64,000 bases of DNA, taken from assembly GCA_905233475.1 (NCBI GenBank), contig CAJOEN010000016.1:1-64000 (forward strand), in the 5' to 3' direction. This DNA comes from an uncultured Bacteroidales bacterium (GTDB taxonomy: Bacteria; Bacteroidota; Bacteroidia; Bacteroidales; P3). The translations under genes were made by a program, and so were the position numbers. Below are positions 55,048-64,000 of this stretch, one piece after another. The notes under the pieces are model-generated. The model was given only the letters and a program-made list of their open reading frames with translations, ran no database searches and had not been told where the DNA came from. Each line of letters opens with the position of its first letter. The stretch's first letter is position 1.

Positions 55048-56655
55048 TCAGAAGCCTGTCCAGTATCTCTCCCAAAGAGAGTGTTCTATCTCCGACCACG
55101 TTTGGCGTGTAGCACCTGCAAAGTCTGATGTATATTGGTTGAGCAGTGTCTGCATTTCCTTTTTCTTGCCATCCTTGAGCAGTGCCGCGGCTTTCTTTTC
55201 TATTGCAGGAAGCTCTTCCAAGGCTTTGTTTTCGTAACGCAACACATTGTCGTAAATAAGTTTCTTTGCGTTGCCCCATTGCACTTGCGACAGTTTGTTG
55301 GCCTTGCGGTAGTGCCACAGCACGGCATTTTCGTTGTAGCGGTGATGTCCGCAGATGTCGAAGCCCTGAGGCAGTTTGGTAGCACCGGCGTAGATGGGGA
55401 TGCGGGGGCTTTGTCCCGGATTTTCGACCGAAAACCAGCACAGTCCGCCAATTTCATCGGGAAGCCAGCTACGACATTGAATGACAAACGAATACGAGCA
55501 CCACGACATGGCCACGCCGCGGTAGAAAGTAACAGTGCCGGGTTTAAGCATGTTGTACATAGAACGTTCGGCGCCGCTTATCCACGGGTTGGCGGTGGCG
55601 CATACGGCGGTGTCGGTAACAGTTTGACCGTCTTTGTTGCGGTAGCGGCGTGGAGCAAGTAAGTTTTTGGTTTGGTCTAATTTTTCACAGCCTTCGTAGT
55701 TAGCACGGAATAATTCCATAATACGCTGAATATCAACTTTTTTATCCGGCTTGACGGAGAATGGTAATTCGTCGGCCTCAAAAGACAGGTTCAGCGAAGG
55801 TGCTAATTCGTTGAAAATGTACCACTCGCGTTCCTTGAAATTCTTTTTGCCTGAATAGCTCGAGGGGAAAGCCTTCCACCACACGAAATCGCCTTTGCCG
55901 TCCCACAGGCCGTATTTCTCGGCCACTTTTTCTATGTTGTCTGAACACATGAAAAAGTCCTTGTTTTTGCGGTCGAGTTTGCCTATGCGGGCCACGTTGC
56001 AACTTACGGCCACCTCGTCGTCGGGAACGCGCTGAGCCACCCAAATACCGCCTATTTTTTCGGGACCTTCGCCAAGAATTTCCATCTGCCATACCTCTTT
56101 TTTGTCGGCAATGGTTATGCACTCTCCACCGTCGCCATAGCCGTACTGTTTTATAAGGTCGGCGATGAGGCGTATTGCGTCGCGGGCATTGTCGCAACGT
56201 TGCAGCGCTACGCGTTGCAGCTCTTCAATCATGAACATACCGTTTTTGTTTTGTAGGGTGTCGGGGCCGGAAAAAGTGCTTTCGCCCATAGCAAGTTGCT
56301 TTTCGTTGAGGCATGGATAGGCTGTGTTCATATATGCGTAGGTATGAGCTGCTTCTGGAATTTCGCCGGCAAGGGTAACGCCGCCCATGCTACCGGGAGT
56401 TTCGGTGTGCATGGTGTTTTTGTAAACCTTGTGCATGGTGCCGGGCTTGTGGTCGGCGGCGGGTTCCATGCGTACCCATGTGCGGTATTTGCCGTCGCAG
56501 GTGTGAGAGGTTATTACCGAACCGTCGGCGGAAGCCTTGCAGCCAACCATAATGGATGTGCAGTTGGCCCCAACAAGATGTTCTTCGTACTGAGCCCGCA
56601 ACGGAAGCATGGCCGCCGTGAGGGCAAGGAAAGTTGTGAGTCTCAGAATTTTCAT
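55048..56655 (-). CDS. C69 family dipeptidase
   Basis: CTSIMVGCKASADGSVITSHTCD; GGECITIADKKEVWQMEILGEG; peptidase U34 layout. Confidence 0.92.
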   Translation of the reverse strand: MKILRLTTFLALTAAMLPLRAQYEEHLVGANCTSIMVGCKASADGSVITSHTCDGKYRTWVRMEPAADHKPGTMHKVYKNTMHTETPGSMGGVTLAGEIPEAAHTYAYMNTAYPCLNEKQLAMGESTFSGPDTLQNKNGMFMIEELQRVALQRCDNARDAIRLIADLIKQYGYGDGGECITIADKKEVWQMEILGEGPEKIGGIWVAQRVPDDEVAVSCNVARIGKLDRKNKDFFMCSDNIEKVAEKYGLWDGKGDFVWWKAFPSSYSGKKNFKEREWYIFNELAPSLNLSFEADELPFSVKPDKKVDIQRIMELFRANYEGCEKLDQTKNLLAPRRYRNKDGQTVTDTAVCATANPWISGAERSMYNMLKPGTVTFYRGVAMSWCSYSFVIQCRSWLPDEIGGLCWFSVENPGQSPRIPIYAGATKLPQGFDICGHHRYNENAVLWHYRKANKLSQVQWGNAKKLIYDNVLRYENKALEELPAIEKKAAALLKDGKKKEMQTLLNQYTSDFAGATRQTWSEIEHSLWERYWTGF

Positions 56656-56942
56656 AAAAAAAATGCTTTTAATGTTGTTTGATAATTTTTTTGAGGTGCA
56701 AAGATACGTAAAAGTTTTGAGAAACAGTAACGTTTTTCGCTTGGCCTAACCTTTAGTCCCGATTTGAGATTATGTAAGAGTAGCAGAGCAAGGCCATTTT
56801 TTTGAGGAAAACTGTGTGCGTAACTTTCATCAGTATTTGAGAAACGGTGCGTAAAGTTCTTTGAATCAGTTGTGTATAAAAGGCAATAACAGTGAAATAA
56901 AAAGAATTTCCAAAAAGTGCCCCATAATTGCCGATAATTTTG

Positions 56943-56950
56943 TAAATTTG
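56943..56950 (+). promoter_or_regulatory. Bacteroidota -7 promoter motif upstream of rocD
   Basis: TAAATTTG; ATG at 56984. Confidence 0.55.
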
Positions 56951-56983
56951 CAAAACATTTTTAACCCGAAAAAACATCTTAAT

Positions 56984-58204
56984 ATGACAAAATCAGAACA
57001 ATACATGGAGATGGAAGCCCGCTACGGTGCTCACAACTACCATCCGTTACCAGTAGTACTGGCCAAAGGCGAAGGTCCTTTTGTTTGGGACTGCGAAGGA
57101 AAACGCTATTTCGACTTTCTGTCGGCCTATTCGGCTGTAAACCAAGGCCACTGCCACCCGAAGATAGTAAAAGCCCTCTGCGACCAAGCCCACGAGCTCA
57201 CCCTTAGCAGCCGCGCTTTCTACAACAACTGTCTTGGCGAATGGGAAAAATACGTTACCGAATATTTCGGCTACGACAAGGTTCTGCCAATGAACAGCGG
57301 CGCCGAAGCCGACGAAACCGCCCTTAAGCTGGCACGCCGCTGGGGTGTGGTGAAAAAAGGCATTCCCAACGACGAAGTGATGATTGTTTGCTGCGAAGGC
57401 AACTTCCACGGACGTACCATCACCATCATCACCATGAGCAACGACCCCGAGAGCTACGCCAACTACGGCCCCATGACTCCTGGCTTTATCCGCATACCTT
57501 ACAACGACCCCGACGCCCTTGAAAAAGTTCTGGCCGAGCATGGCAAGAAAATTGCCGGTTTCCTGCTCGAACCCATACAGGGCGAAGCCGGTGTTTACGT
57601 TCCCGACGACGGATACCTCAAGAAATGCTACGATATCTGTAAGAAATACAACGTTCTGTTTATGGCCGACGAGGTGCAGTGCGGCATAGCCCGTACCGGC
57701 AAAATGCTGGCCTGCGACCACGAAGGCGTGCGTCCCGACCTGCTGATTCTCGGCAAAGCCCTCGGCGGCGGTGTGGTTCCCGTTTCTGCAGTGCTGGCCG
57801 ACGACGACATCATGCTCAACATAAAACCTGGCGAACACGGCTCCACTTTCGGCGGCAACCCCATTGCAGCCAAGGTTAGTATAGCTGCCCTGCAGGTGAT
57901 CAAAGACGAACATCTGATGGAAAACGCCGAACGTCTCGGCAAGATTTTCCGCGAGGAGATAAGCAAAGTTAAATCGCCGATGATTGAGAAAGTGCGCGGT
58001 AAAGGTCTGCTCAACGCCGTTATCATCCGCCCGAAAGACGGAAAAGAGGCTTGGGACGTGTGCCTGAAGATGCGCGACATGGGAGTGTTGGCAAAACCCA
58101 CACACCAGCACATCATCCGTTTCGCTCCTCCGCTGGTTATCACCGAAGAACAGCTGCGCGAGGCCATCGAGATTATCAAGAAAGCGATACTCTCGTTTGA
58201 GTAA
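56984..58204 (+). CDS. rocD: Ornithine--oxo-acid transaminase
   Basis: [79 protein letters not shown]. Confidence 0.95.
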   Translation: MTKSEQYMEMEARYGAHNYHPLPVVLAKGEGPFVWDCEGKRYFDFLSAYSAVNQGHCHPKIVKALCDQAHELTLSSRAFYNNCLGEWEKYVTEYFGYDKVLPMNSGAEADETALKLARRWGVVKKGIPNDEVMIVCCEGNFHGRTITIITMSNDPESYANYGPMTPGFIRIPYNDPDALEKVLAEHGKKIAGFLLEPIQGEAGVYVPDDGYLKKCYDICKKYNVLFMADEVQCGIARTGKMLACDHEGVRPDLLILGKALGGGVVPVSAVLADDDIMLNIKPGEHGSTFGGNPIAAKVSIAALQVIKDEHLMENAERLGKIFREEISKVKSPMIEKVRGKGLLNAVIIRPKDGKEAWDVCLKMRDMGVLAKPTHQHIIRFAPPLVITEEQLREAIEIIKKAILSFE

Positions 58205-58237
58205 TTCGGAGTTTTTTTAATTTCTGAATATATAAAT

Positions 58238-58271
58238 AAACGGGGTTGCCGGATACGGCAGCCCCGTTTTT
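58238..58271 (+). terminator. Hairpin terminator after rocD
   Basis: AACGGGGTTGCCGgatACGGCAGCCCCGTTTTT. Confidence 0.85.
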
Positions 58272-58375
58272 GATTTATGATTGGTTGAAATGAGTTATAA
58301 AGGAGGAACTTATCCCTCGCGCATGCCAATTAGTACAAACGCAAACCCCGGCAAAATGTGATAGACCAAACAGTT

Positions 58376-58461
58376 CCCCCCTCTTGAGGTGGCAGGGGAA
58401 GTATAACTCTCCCTGAGGAGGCCGGTAGGAGTTTAACCCTCCTGAGGTGGCAAGGAGGAGT
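58376..58461. repeat. Three degenerate ~30-bp tandem hairpin units
   Basis: CCCCTCTTGAGGTGGCAGGGG / CTCCCTGAGGAGGCCGGTAGGAG / CTCCTGAGGTGGCAAGGAGGAG. Confidence 0.6.
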
Positions 58462-58488
58462 TGAAAATCCGATTTCCGATCTCCGATT

Positions 58489-59454
58489 TCAAAAGAATCT
58501 CTTCCCATGCCAGGTGTTGCGTTGTTCGAGGCGTTGCTCCACAAGCAAGGGCAGGGTTTCGTTGCGCAATAGACTGCCGTTTTTGTCGCGCCAGCTACGC
58601 TCGGGAGTGGCCTGATAGCGTGGCGGTACCTCGCCGGCAAAGCGCTCTATTGCAATATCGGGGCGCAGACGCTCTAAAAAATCCACCACAAAATCCACAT
58701 ACTCGTAAAGTTCAAAAGAGGGATACAGTTGCGGATTGTTGTGGTAATCCTTTTCGAGTTGCGTGTTTGAAAGAATTTGTAACTGGTGTGTTTTCAGTGA
58801 GTTGATGGGTAGGTTGGATAGTATTTCCGCCTCATCGAGCATCATTTGCCGCGATTCGTGAGGCAGACCAAAAATCAGATGTCCGCCCGTGTGTATGCCA
58901 CGTTCGGCCGTTAGGCGGAAAGCCTTTTCGGTGGCGGCAAAGTCGTGGCCGCGGTTGATATACCGCAAAGTGTCGTCGTAGCAACTTTCTATACCGTATT
59001 CCACTGATACATAGTATTTTTCGGACAGTTCTTGCAGATAGTCAAGTTTAGCCTCGTCTATGCAGTCGGGACGGGTACCGATGACAATACCTTTTACCAT
59101 AGGGTGGGAGAGGGCTTCTGCATAAAGCAGTTTTAGTTCGTGTAATGGCTTATAGGTATTTGAAAAAGCTTGGAAATAAGCAAGATAGTCAGTGGATTTG
59201 CGGTAACGCCATTTGTGAAACTCAATTCCCTCGTTAAGTTGCTGGGTAATAGATTTTTGTGGCTGGCAGTAGGAAGGGTTAAAAGCATTGTTGTCGCAAA
59301 AAATGCAACCGCCGTAGGAAATTGTCCCGTCGCGGTTGGGACACGTAAATCCCGCGTTTACAGAGAGTTTCTGCACCCTATGGCCGAACTTTTTCCGCAA
59401 AAAATTTGAGTAGGAGTTGTACCTACGGTCGTCTCCCCAAGGGAAGTGGTTCAT
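58489..59454 (-). CDS. TIGR01212-family (YhcC-like) radical SAM protein
   Basis: NAGFTCPNRDGTISYGGCIFCDNNAFNPSYC; GTRPDCIDEAKLDYLQEL; HLIFGLPHESRQMML. Confidence 0.93.
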   Translation of the reverse strand: MNHFPWGDDRRYNSYSNFLRKKFGHRVQKLSVNAGFTCPNRDGTISYGGCIFCDNNAFNPSYCQPQKSITQQLNEGIEFHKWRYRKSTDYLAYFQAFSNTYKPLHELKLLYAEALSHPMVKGIVIGTRPDCIDEAKLDYLQELSEKYYVSVEYGIESCYDDTLRYINRGHDFAATEKAFRLTAERGIHTGGHLIFGLPHESRQMMLDEAEILSNLPINSLKTHQLQILSNTQLEKDYHNNPQLYPSFELYEYVDFVVDFLERLRPDIAIERFAGEVPPRYQATPERSWRDKNGSLLRNETLPLLVEQRLEQRNTWHGKRFF

Positions 59455-60197
59455 TTTCGGTTGTTTTTGTTGGCCAAAATGTCAATAATATGTACACACC
59501 TCAGTTTCAGTTTGTTTTTGTTTATGTACGACTGCAGGTGTAGCAGGCACGAGGTGTCGGTGGAAGTAATGACTTCGGCTCCGAGGTTTAATGCCGCCTC
59601 CACTTTTTTGCGGGCAAGTGCAGAGGACACGGCTTCGAAATCGGACGCAAAACCTATGTTGCCAAATCCACAGCATTGTACGGCAATTTCGTTTGGCAAC
59701 TCCAATAGTTCCAACCCAGCCGTGTTGCGCAACAGAGTGCGAGGTTCGTTATAAATGCCGTAGTCATTGATAGTCTGACAGTTGTCCATGAAAACCACCT
59801 TGTTAGGGAATTCATTGTTCAAGCAAGTGGTGCCAATAATATTGACAAGATAGTCGGTGATGTCGTGTATCTTTTCGCAAAACTCCTGATGTTCAATATG
59901 ATAGGCGGTATTGAAAAACAGTTTCGGAAAAACGGTCTTTATATATGCCACCCATGCGCTTGAGCTACACACAACCCTATTGGCACCGGAAAATTGTTTC
60001 ATAAGCCTTTCCCCCAGCGTTTTAGCACCTGCAAAGTCGCCAATTTCATACAGCTCTTTGCCACACGAGGTTTGCTGCAATGGATAGTTGGTTTCTATGC
60101 CGAGGTTGTTGAGAATCTTTATAAGATTGAATCCCGTTTTTGCCGAGAACTGGTCGTCGGCAGTGGAAATCATTATGTCAGTTTTTTTGTTATTCAT
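59451..60197 (-). CDS. Cysteine-rich-domain (Fe-S)-binding protein, LutA/YkgE-like
   Basis: YPLQQTSCGKELYEIGDFAGAKTLGERLMKQF; QCCGFGNIGF; STDTSCLLHLQSY. Confidence 0.85.
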   Translation of the reverse strand: MNNKKTDIMISTADDQFSAKTGFNLIKILNNLGIETNYPLQQTSCGKELYEIGDFAGAKTLGERLMKQFSGANRVVCSSSAWVAYIKTVFPKLFFNTAYHIEHQEFCEKIHDITDYLVNIIGTTCLNNEFPNKVVFMDNCQTINDYGIYNEPRTLLRNTAGLELLELPNEIAVQCCGFGNIGFASDFEAVSSALARKKVEAALNLGAEVITSTDTSCLLHLQSYINKNKLKLRCVHIIDILANKNNRK

Positions 60198-60415
60198 AAT
60201 TTAAAACGTTAAGGTTCAGTGGATTGTAGTAAAGTTGGACTCCAACCGACTTTGCAAATATACGTTATAATTGGTATAGAATAGCCAATTTGGAATGCTT
60301 TTTTACTAACATCGCAAAGATGATATTTGCCTAAAATATGATAAATTGGGGCATAAGGCAAAAAAAAAATCCGCAGGCAAAAGGTTGGGGATTTGAGAAA
60401 TTCGTAAAAAAAATG

Positions 60416-60423
60416 TATATTTG
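60416..60423 (+). promoter_or_regulatory. Bacteroidota -7 promoter motif upstream of kdd
   Basis: TATATTTG; ATG at 60486. Confidence 0.5.
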
Positions 60424-60485
60424 CAAATCGGATGTTATTTTGAAAATAATACAAAGTAGTAATAATCAATAAAATACGTAGTAAA

Positions 60486-61559
60486 ATGCAAAAAAAAGGA
60501 AATAAATACGGTGTACACCGTGTAATTGAACCCAAAGGGGTACTGCCGCAACCGGCCAACAAAATCGACAACAACATGGACGAGATTTACGACAACGAAA
60601 TCCTTATCGACGTGCAGACGTTGAATATCGATTCCGCATCGTTCACCGATATTCACAATTATGCCAAAACTCAGGCCAAGAACCCCGACAACGAAGCCGA
60701 AGTGATGGAAGAGATAAAGAAAGAAATGTTCCTCAACGTGGAATTGCAGGGCAAACACCGCAACCGTCGCACCGGTTCTGGCGGCATGCTCCTCGGCAAG
60801 GTTGAAAAAATAGGCGACGCCCTGAAAGGCAAAATCGACCTCAAAGAAGGCGACCGCATTGCAACCCTCGTAAGCCTCTCGCTCACACCCCTCCGTATCG
60901 ACGAAATACTTGCTATCCGTCCCGATGTGGACCAAGTGGACATCAAAGGCAAGGCTATACTTTTCGAAAGCGGTATCTACGCCAAGATTCCCGATGATAT
61001 GCCTGAAAAACTCGCCCTCAGCGCATTGGACGTTGCAGGTGCTCCCGCACAAACAGCCAAACTGTGCCACTATGGCGAAACTGTAGTTGTTCTCGGCGCA
61101 GGCGGAAAGAGCGGTATGCTTTGCTGCTACGAAGCTAAGAAACGTGTCGGCGTTACCGGCAAGGTTATAGGCATCGCCAACAGCCCCAAGAGCACACAGC
61201 GTATCAAAGACCTCGGATTCTGCGATATCGTTGAGAGTGCCGCAGGAATGACACCCGTTGAGGTTTACGAACTGGTAGAACGTCTTACCAACGGCAAAAT
61301 GGCCGACGTTACAATCAACTGCGTTAATGTTCCCGACCAGGAGATGACAGCCATACTCATCACCAAGGACGACGGTGTGGTTTATTTCTTCTCCATGGCC
61401 ACCAGCTTCACCAAAGCCAGCCTCGGCGCCGAAGGTATCGGCAGCGACGTGAATATGATTATGGGCAACGGCTACACCAAAGGCCACGCCGAATTCACTC
61501 TGCAGGAACTTCGCGAATGCCCAAAGCTGAGAAAAATTTTCGAAGAACTATATGCTTAA
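60486..61559 (+). CDS. kdd: L-erythro-3,5-diaminohexanoate dehydrogenase
   Basis: GVHRVIEPKGVLPQPANKIDN; SGGMLLGKVEKIG; VVVLGAGGKSGMLCCYEAKKRVG; MIMGNGYTKGHAEFTLQELR. Confidence 0.92.
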   Translation: MQKKGNKYGVHRVIEPKGVLPQPANKIDNNMDEIYDNEILIDVQTLNIDSASFTDIHNYAKTQAKNPDNEAEVMEEIKKEMFLNVELQGKHRNRRTGSGGMLLGKVEKIGDALKGKIDLKEGDRIATLVSLSLTPLRIDEILAIRPDVDQVDIKGKAILFESGIYAKIPDDMPEKLALSALDVAGAPAQTAKLCHYGETVVVLGAGGKSGMLCCYEAKKRVGVTGKVIGIANSPKSTQRIKDLGFCDIVESAAGMTPVEVYELVERLTNGKMADVTINCVNVPDQEMTAILITKDDGVVYFFSMATSFTKASLGAEGIGSDVNMIMGNGYTKGHAEFTLQELRECPKLRKIFEELYA

Positions 61560-61579
61560 AAAATAAGATTTCTTTTTCA

Positions 61580-61612
61580 GGCGGCTACTTTCGGTAGCCG
61601 CTTTTTTTTTGC
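61580..61612 (+). terminator. Hairpin terminator after kdd
   Basis: GCGGCTACtttcGGTAGCCGC followed by T9. Confidence 0.88.
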
Positions 61613-61720
61613 CCAATTAACGGTATTTATAATACTTGTGTATGTGTCTAAAAAGCAACGGTTTATATTGCCCGATATAAAATAATTGATTTTTATGTTT
61701 TATATTGAGCTTTTTTTTCG

Positions 61721-61728
61721 TACCTTTG
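61721..61728 (+). promoter_or_regulatory. Bacteroidota -7 promoter motif
   Basis: TACCTTTG; ORF start at 61819. Confidence 0.5.
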
Positions 61729-61818
61729 CAAACGTAAAATTGCCGTTCGGCGGAAGTTTCTGTGTCGGCGTTTTGCCTCTAAGTACTTAAAAAGCAAACT
61801 AATTAAAATACTCATATA

Positions 61819-64000
61819 ATGAAAAAATACCATTTGGTTAACAATCTGATTGGCTGGGTGATAGGTATCATAGCTTGTTCCGTTTACCTGCTTACAGCCG
61901 AACCCACCGCCAGCTGGTGGGACTGTGGAGAATACATAGCTACTGCCGATAAAATACAGGTGGGACACCCTCCGGGAGCACCCACATTCCAAGTGATAGG
62001 CCGTTTGTTCACCATGTTTGTGGACAAGCAACACTCCGCTTTCGCCATCAACGCAATGTCGGCGATATCCAGCGGACTTTCCATAATGTTCCTGTTTTGG
62101 ACAATCACCCTTTTTGGAAAAAAGATAGCAGGACTTAGGCGACAGGACTTCGATATTAAGGATAGCCGTGTGTGGGCGGTGTTCGCCAGCGGTATCGTAG
62201 GTTCGCTGGCATACTGCTTTTCCGATACATTTTGGTTTTCGGCAGTGGAAGGCGAGGTTTACGCCATGTCGTCGTTCTTTACGGCAGTGGTATTTTGGGC
62301 GGTACTTAAATGGGAGGAACAGGCCGACCAGCCTCACGCCCTGCGCTGGTTGATACTTATCTCGTTCCTCATAGGCGCGGCAATAGGTGTTCACTTGCTG
62401 AACTTGCTTGCCATACCAGCCATCGTTTATGTGTATTATTTCAAAAGATGGGAAAAAACAACCCTCAAGGGTTTTATCTTTTCGGGAATAATATCGGTGG
62501 TGCTCTTGGCACTTATACTTTTCCTGATAATACCTTACATAGTGAACTGGGCAGGTGCCATAGAGGTATTCTTTGTTAATAGCCTCGGACTGCCGTTCAA
62601 TGTAGGCACGATATTCTATTTTGCTGTGCTTGTGGGACTTATCGTATGGGGCATTTTGTACACCTACAAACGCAACAAACCGGTATGGAATTCGGTGATA
62701 CTCTCGTTGCTTTTCCTGCTGATAGGATATTCCACATTCTTTATACTTGTGATACGTTCCAATGCCAATACTCCAATAAACGAGAACGCCCCCAAGGATG
62801 CCGTTGCTTTGCGCGCATACCTCGGACGTGAGCAGTACGGCTCCTCACCGCTGTTTTACGGACAGTATTTTACGGCAGGGGATCCGATAGGCACCAAGGA
62901 GGGTTACATCAAATATGTAAAAGGACAGGATGAAAACGGCAAAGACCGTTATGTGGAAGCCACACGTACACTTGAATATGAGTACTCAAGCGAAGATTGC
63001 GGTGTGTTTCCACGCATGCACAGCAACGAAAACGCACGCAAACAGCAATACTACAAATATTGGTCGGGAACTCCGGGCACACGCAAGCCCACTTTCGGCG
63101 AAAACTTGAAATTCTTCTTCAGCTATCAGGTGCATTTTATGTACTGGCGTTATTTTATGTGGAATTTCGTTGGCCGTCAGAACGATATACAAGGAAATTA
63201 TTTCAACGACGACGGTACCCGCGACTACATCAATGGCAACTGGATCTCGGGAATAAAATTCTTGGACGAGATTCGTTTGGGTCCGCAAAGCGATATTCCC
63301 GACCATCTGAAAAACAACAAGGCACGTAATACTTATTATTTCCTGCCTCTGTTGCTCGGCCTCTGCGGAGTGCTGTTCCATTATAGGAAAAACAAAAAGG
63401 ACTTCTTTGTGGTGTTCCTGCTGTTTTTTATGACAGGTATAGCCATTGTGGTTTACCTTAACCAAAAGCCGATAGAGCCACGTGAACGAGATTATGCATA
63501 CGCTGCATCGTTCTACGCTTTTGCCATTTGGATAGGTCTCGGTGTGATGGCCTTGGCCGAATGGCTTCAGAAGTTGAACATCAACCACCGTATTTCCACC
63601 GTGGCGGTGTTTGTGGCAACCATGTTGCTTGTGCCGGGAATTATGGCCAAGGAGAACTGGGACGACCACGACCGTTCGAAAAAATACGCCGCACGCGATT
63701 TCGCCGACAACTATCTTAATGTCGTCCGCAAAAACGGAATAATAATCACCTACGGCGACAACGATACATTCCCGCTGTGGTACACTCAGGAGGTCGAAGG
63801 CACTCGCACCGATGTACGTATATTGAACTACACCCTTGCAGGAATGTACTGGTATGTGGAACAGTTGTACAATACTCTTTACGAATCTGAAAATCTGCCA
63901 TTTACACTGCCAAAAGAATATTACGGACTTGGTCGCGACGTTACTTGTCTTATGCCACGCACGTCAGAGTATATCGAGGTAACCGACCTGTTTAATGCCG
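61819..64000 (+). CDS. DUF2723-domain membrane protein (protein O-mannosyltransferase-like), truncated by window end
   Basis: MKKYHLVNNLIGWVIGIIACSVYLLTAEPTASWWDCGEYIATADKIQVGHPPGAPTFQVIGRLF; open to end of window (not in ORF track). Confidence 0.93.
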   Translation, partial: MKKYHLVNNLIGWVIGIIACSVYLLTAEPTASWWDCGEYIATADKIQVGHPPGAPTFQVIGRLFTMFVDKQHSAFAINAMSAISSGLSIMFLFWTITLFGKKIAGLRRQDFDIKDSRVWAVFASGIVGSLAYCFSDTFWFSAVEGEVYAMSSFFTAVVFWAVLKWEEQADQPHALRWLILISFLIGAAIGVHLLNLLAIPAIVYVYYFKRWEKTTLKGFIFSGIISVVLLALILFLIIPYIVNWAGAIEVFFVNSLGLPFNVGTIFYFAVLVGLIVWGILYTYKRNKPVWNSVILSLLFLLIGYSTFFILVIRSNANTPINENAPKDAVALRAYLGREQYGSSPLFYGQYFTAGDPIGTKEGYIKYVKGQDENGKDRYVEATRTLEYEYSSEDCGVFPRMHSNENARKQQYYKYWSGTPGTRKPTFGENLKFFFSYQVHFMYWRYFMWNFVGRQNDIQGNYFNDDGTRDYINGNWISGIKFLDEIRLGPQSDIPDHLKNNKARNTYYFLPLLLGLCGVLFHYRKNKKDFFVVFLLFFMTGIAIVVYLNQKPIEPRERDYAYAASFYAFAIWIGLGVMALAEWLQKLNINHRISTVAVFVATMLLVPGIMAKENWDDHDRSKKYAARDFADNYLNVVRKNGIIITYGDNDTFPLWYTQEVEGTRTDVRILNYTLAGMYWYVEQLYNTLYESENLPFTLPKEYYGLGRDVTCLMPRTSEYIEVTDLFNA

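Noticed and set aside
57047-58111. 354-aa minus-strand ORF over rocD
   Set aside because: Shadow of a high-confidence gene. Same reasoning applies to 60435..61487(-), 53617..54831(-), 4154..5149(+), 40541..41503(+), 166..888(-) and 49107..49994(+).
61693-62394. 233-aa minus-strand ORF at the window end
   Set aside because: Antisense to the DUF2723 gene, which runs off the window and so is missing from the ORF track.
1-64000. tRNA, rRNA, tmRNA or RNase P genes
   Set aside because: None recognised by eye in intergenic regions; a tRNAscan/Infernal run would be needed to exclude them.

Overview
64 kb of a Bacteroidota (Bacteroidales-like) chromosome. The assignment rests on TAnnTTTG-type -7 promoter motifs, T9SS C-terminal sorting domains, FloA, an OmpP1/FadL-like porin, FKBP lipoproteins and a DUF2723 protein. 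Housekeeping genes include dapB, mfd, trmD, clpP, dut, proS, nrnA and rocD. Two lysine-fermentation genes (kce, kdd) lie about 53 kb apart. About 18.4 kb (19.36-37.8 kb, all minus strand) is a composite surface-polysaccharide locus with two initiating sugar transferases, two flippases, one polymerase, DegT-type aminotransferases, several glycosyltransferases, LicD, and a nucleotidyltransferase-aminotransferase fusion followed by an ornithine-cyclodeaminase-family ORF. A large BspA-type LRR / InlB-B-repeat / T9SS adhesin sits beside it. The least explained items are: (i) three 61-bp hairpin-ended repeats bracketing an AAA ATPase/DUF234-like gene; (ii) a 96-bp element, near-identical in three intergenic sites; (iii) a ~310-nt highly structured, promoter-bearing intergenic transcript candidate (minus strand, 18.79-19.10 kb); (iv) an in-frame 4x60-bp tandem repeat inside the O-antigen polymerase gene; (v) a truncated aminotransferase scar suggesting cassette recombination in the polysaccharide locus. 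No rRNA, tRNA, CRISPR array or transposase gene was recognised by eye.
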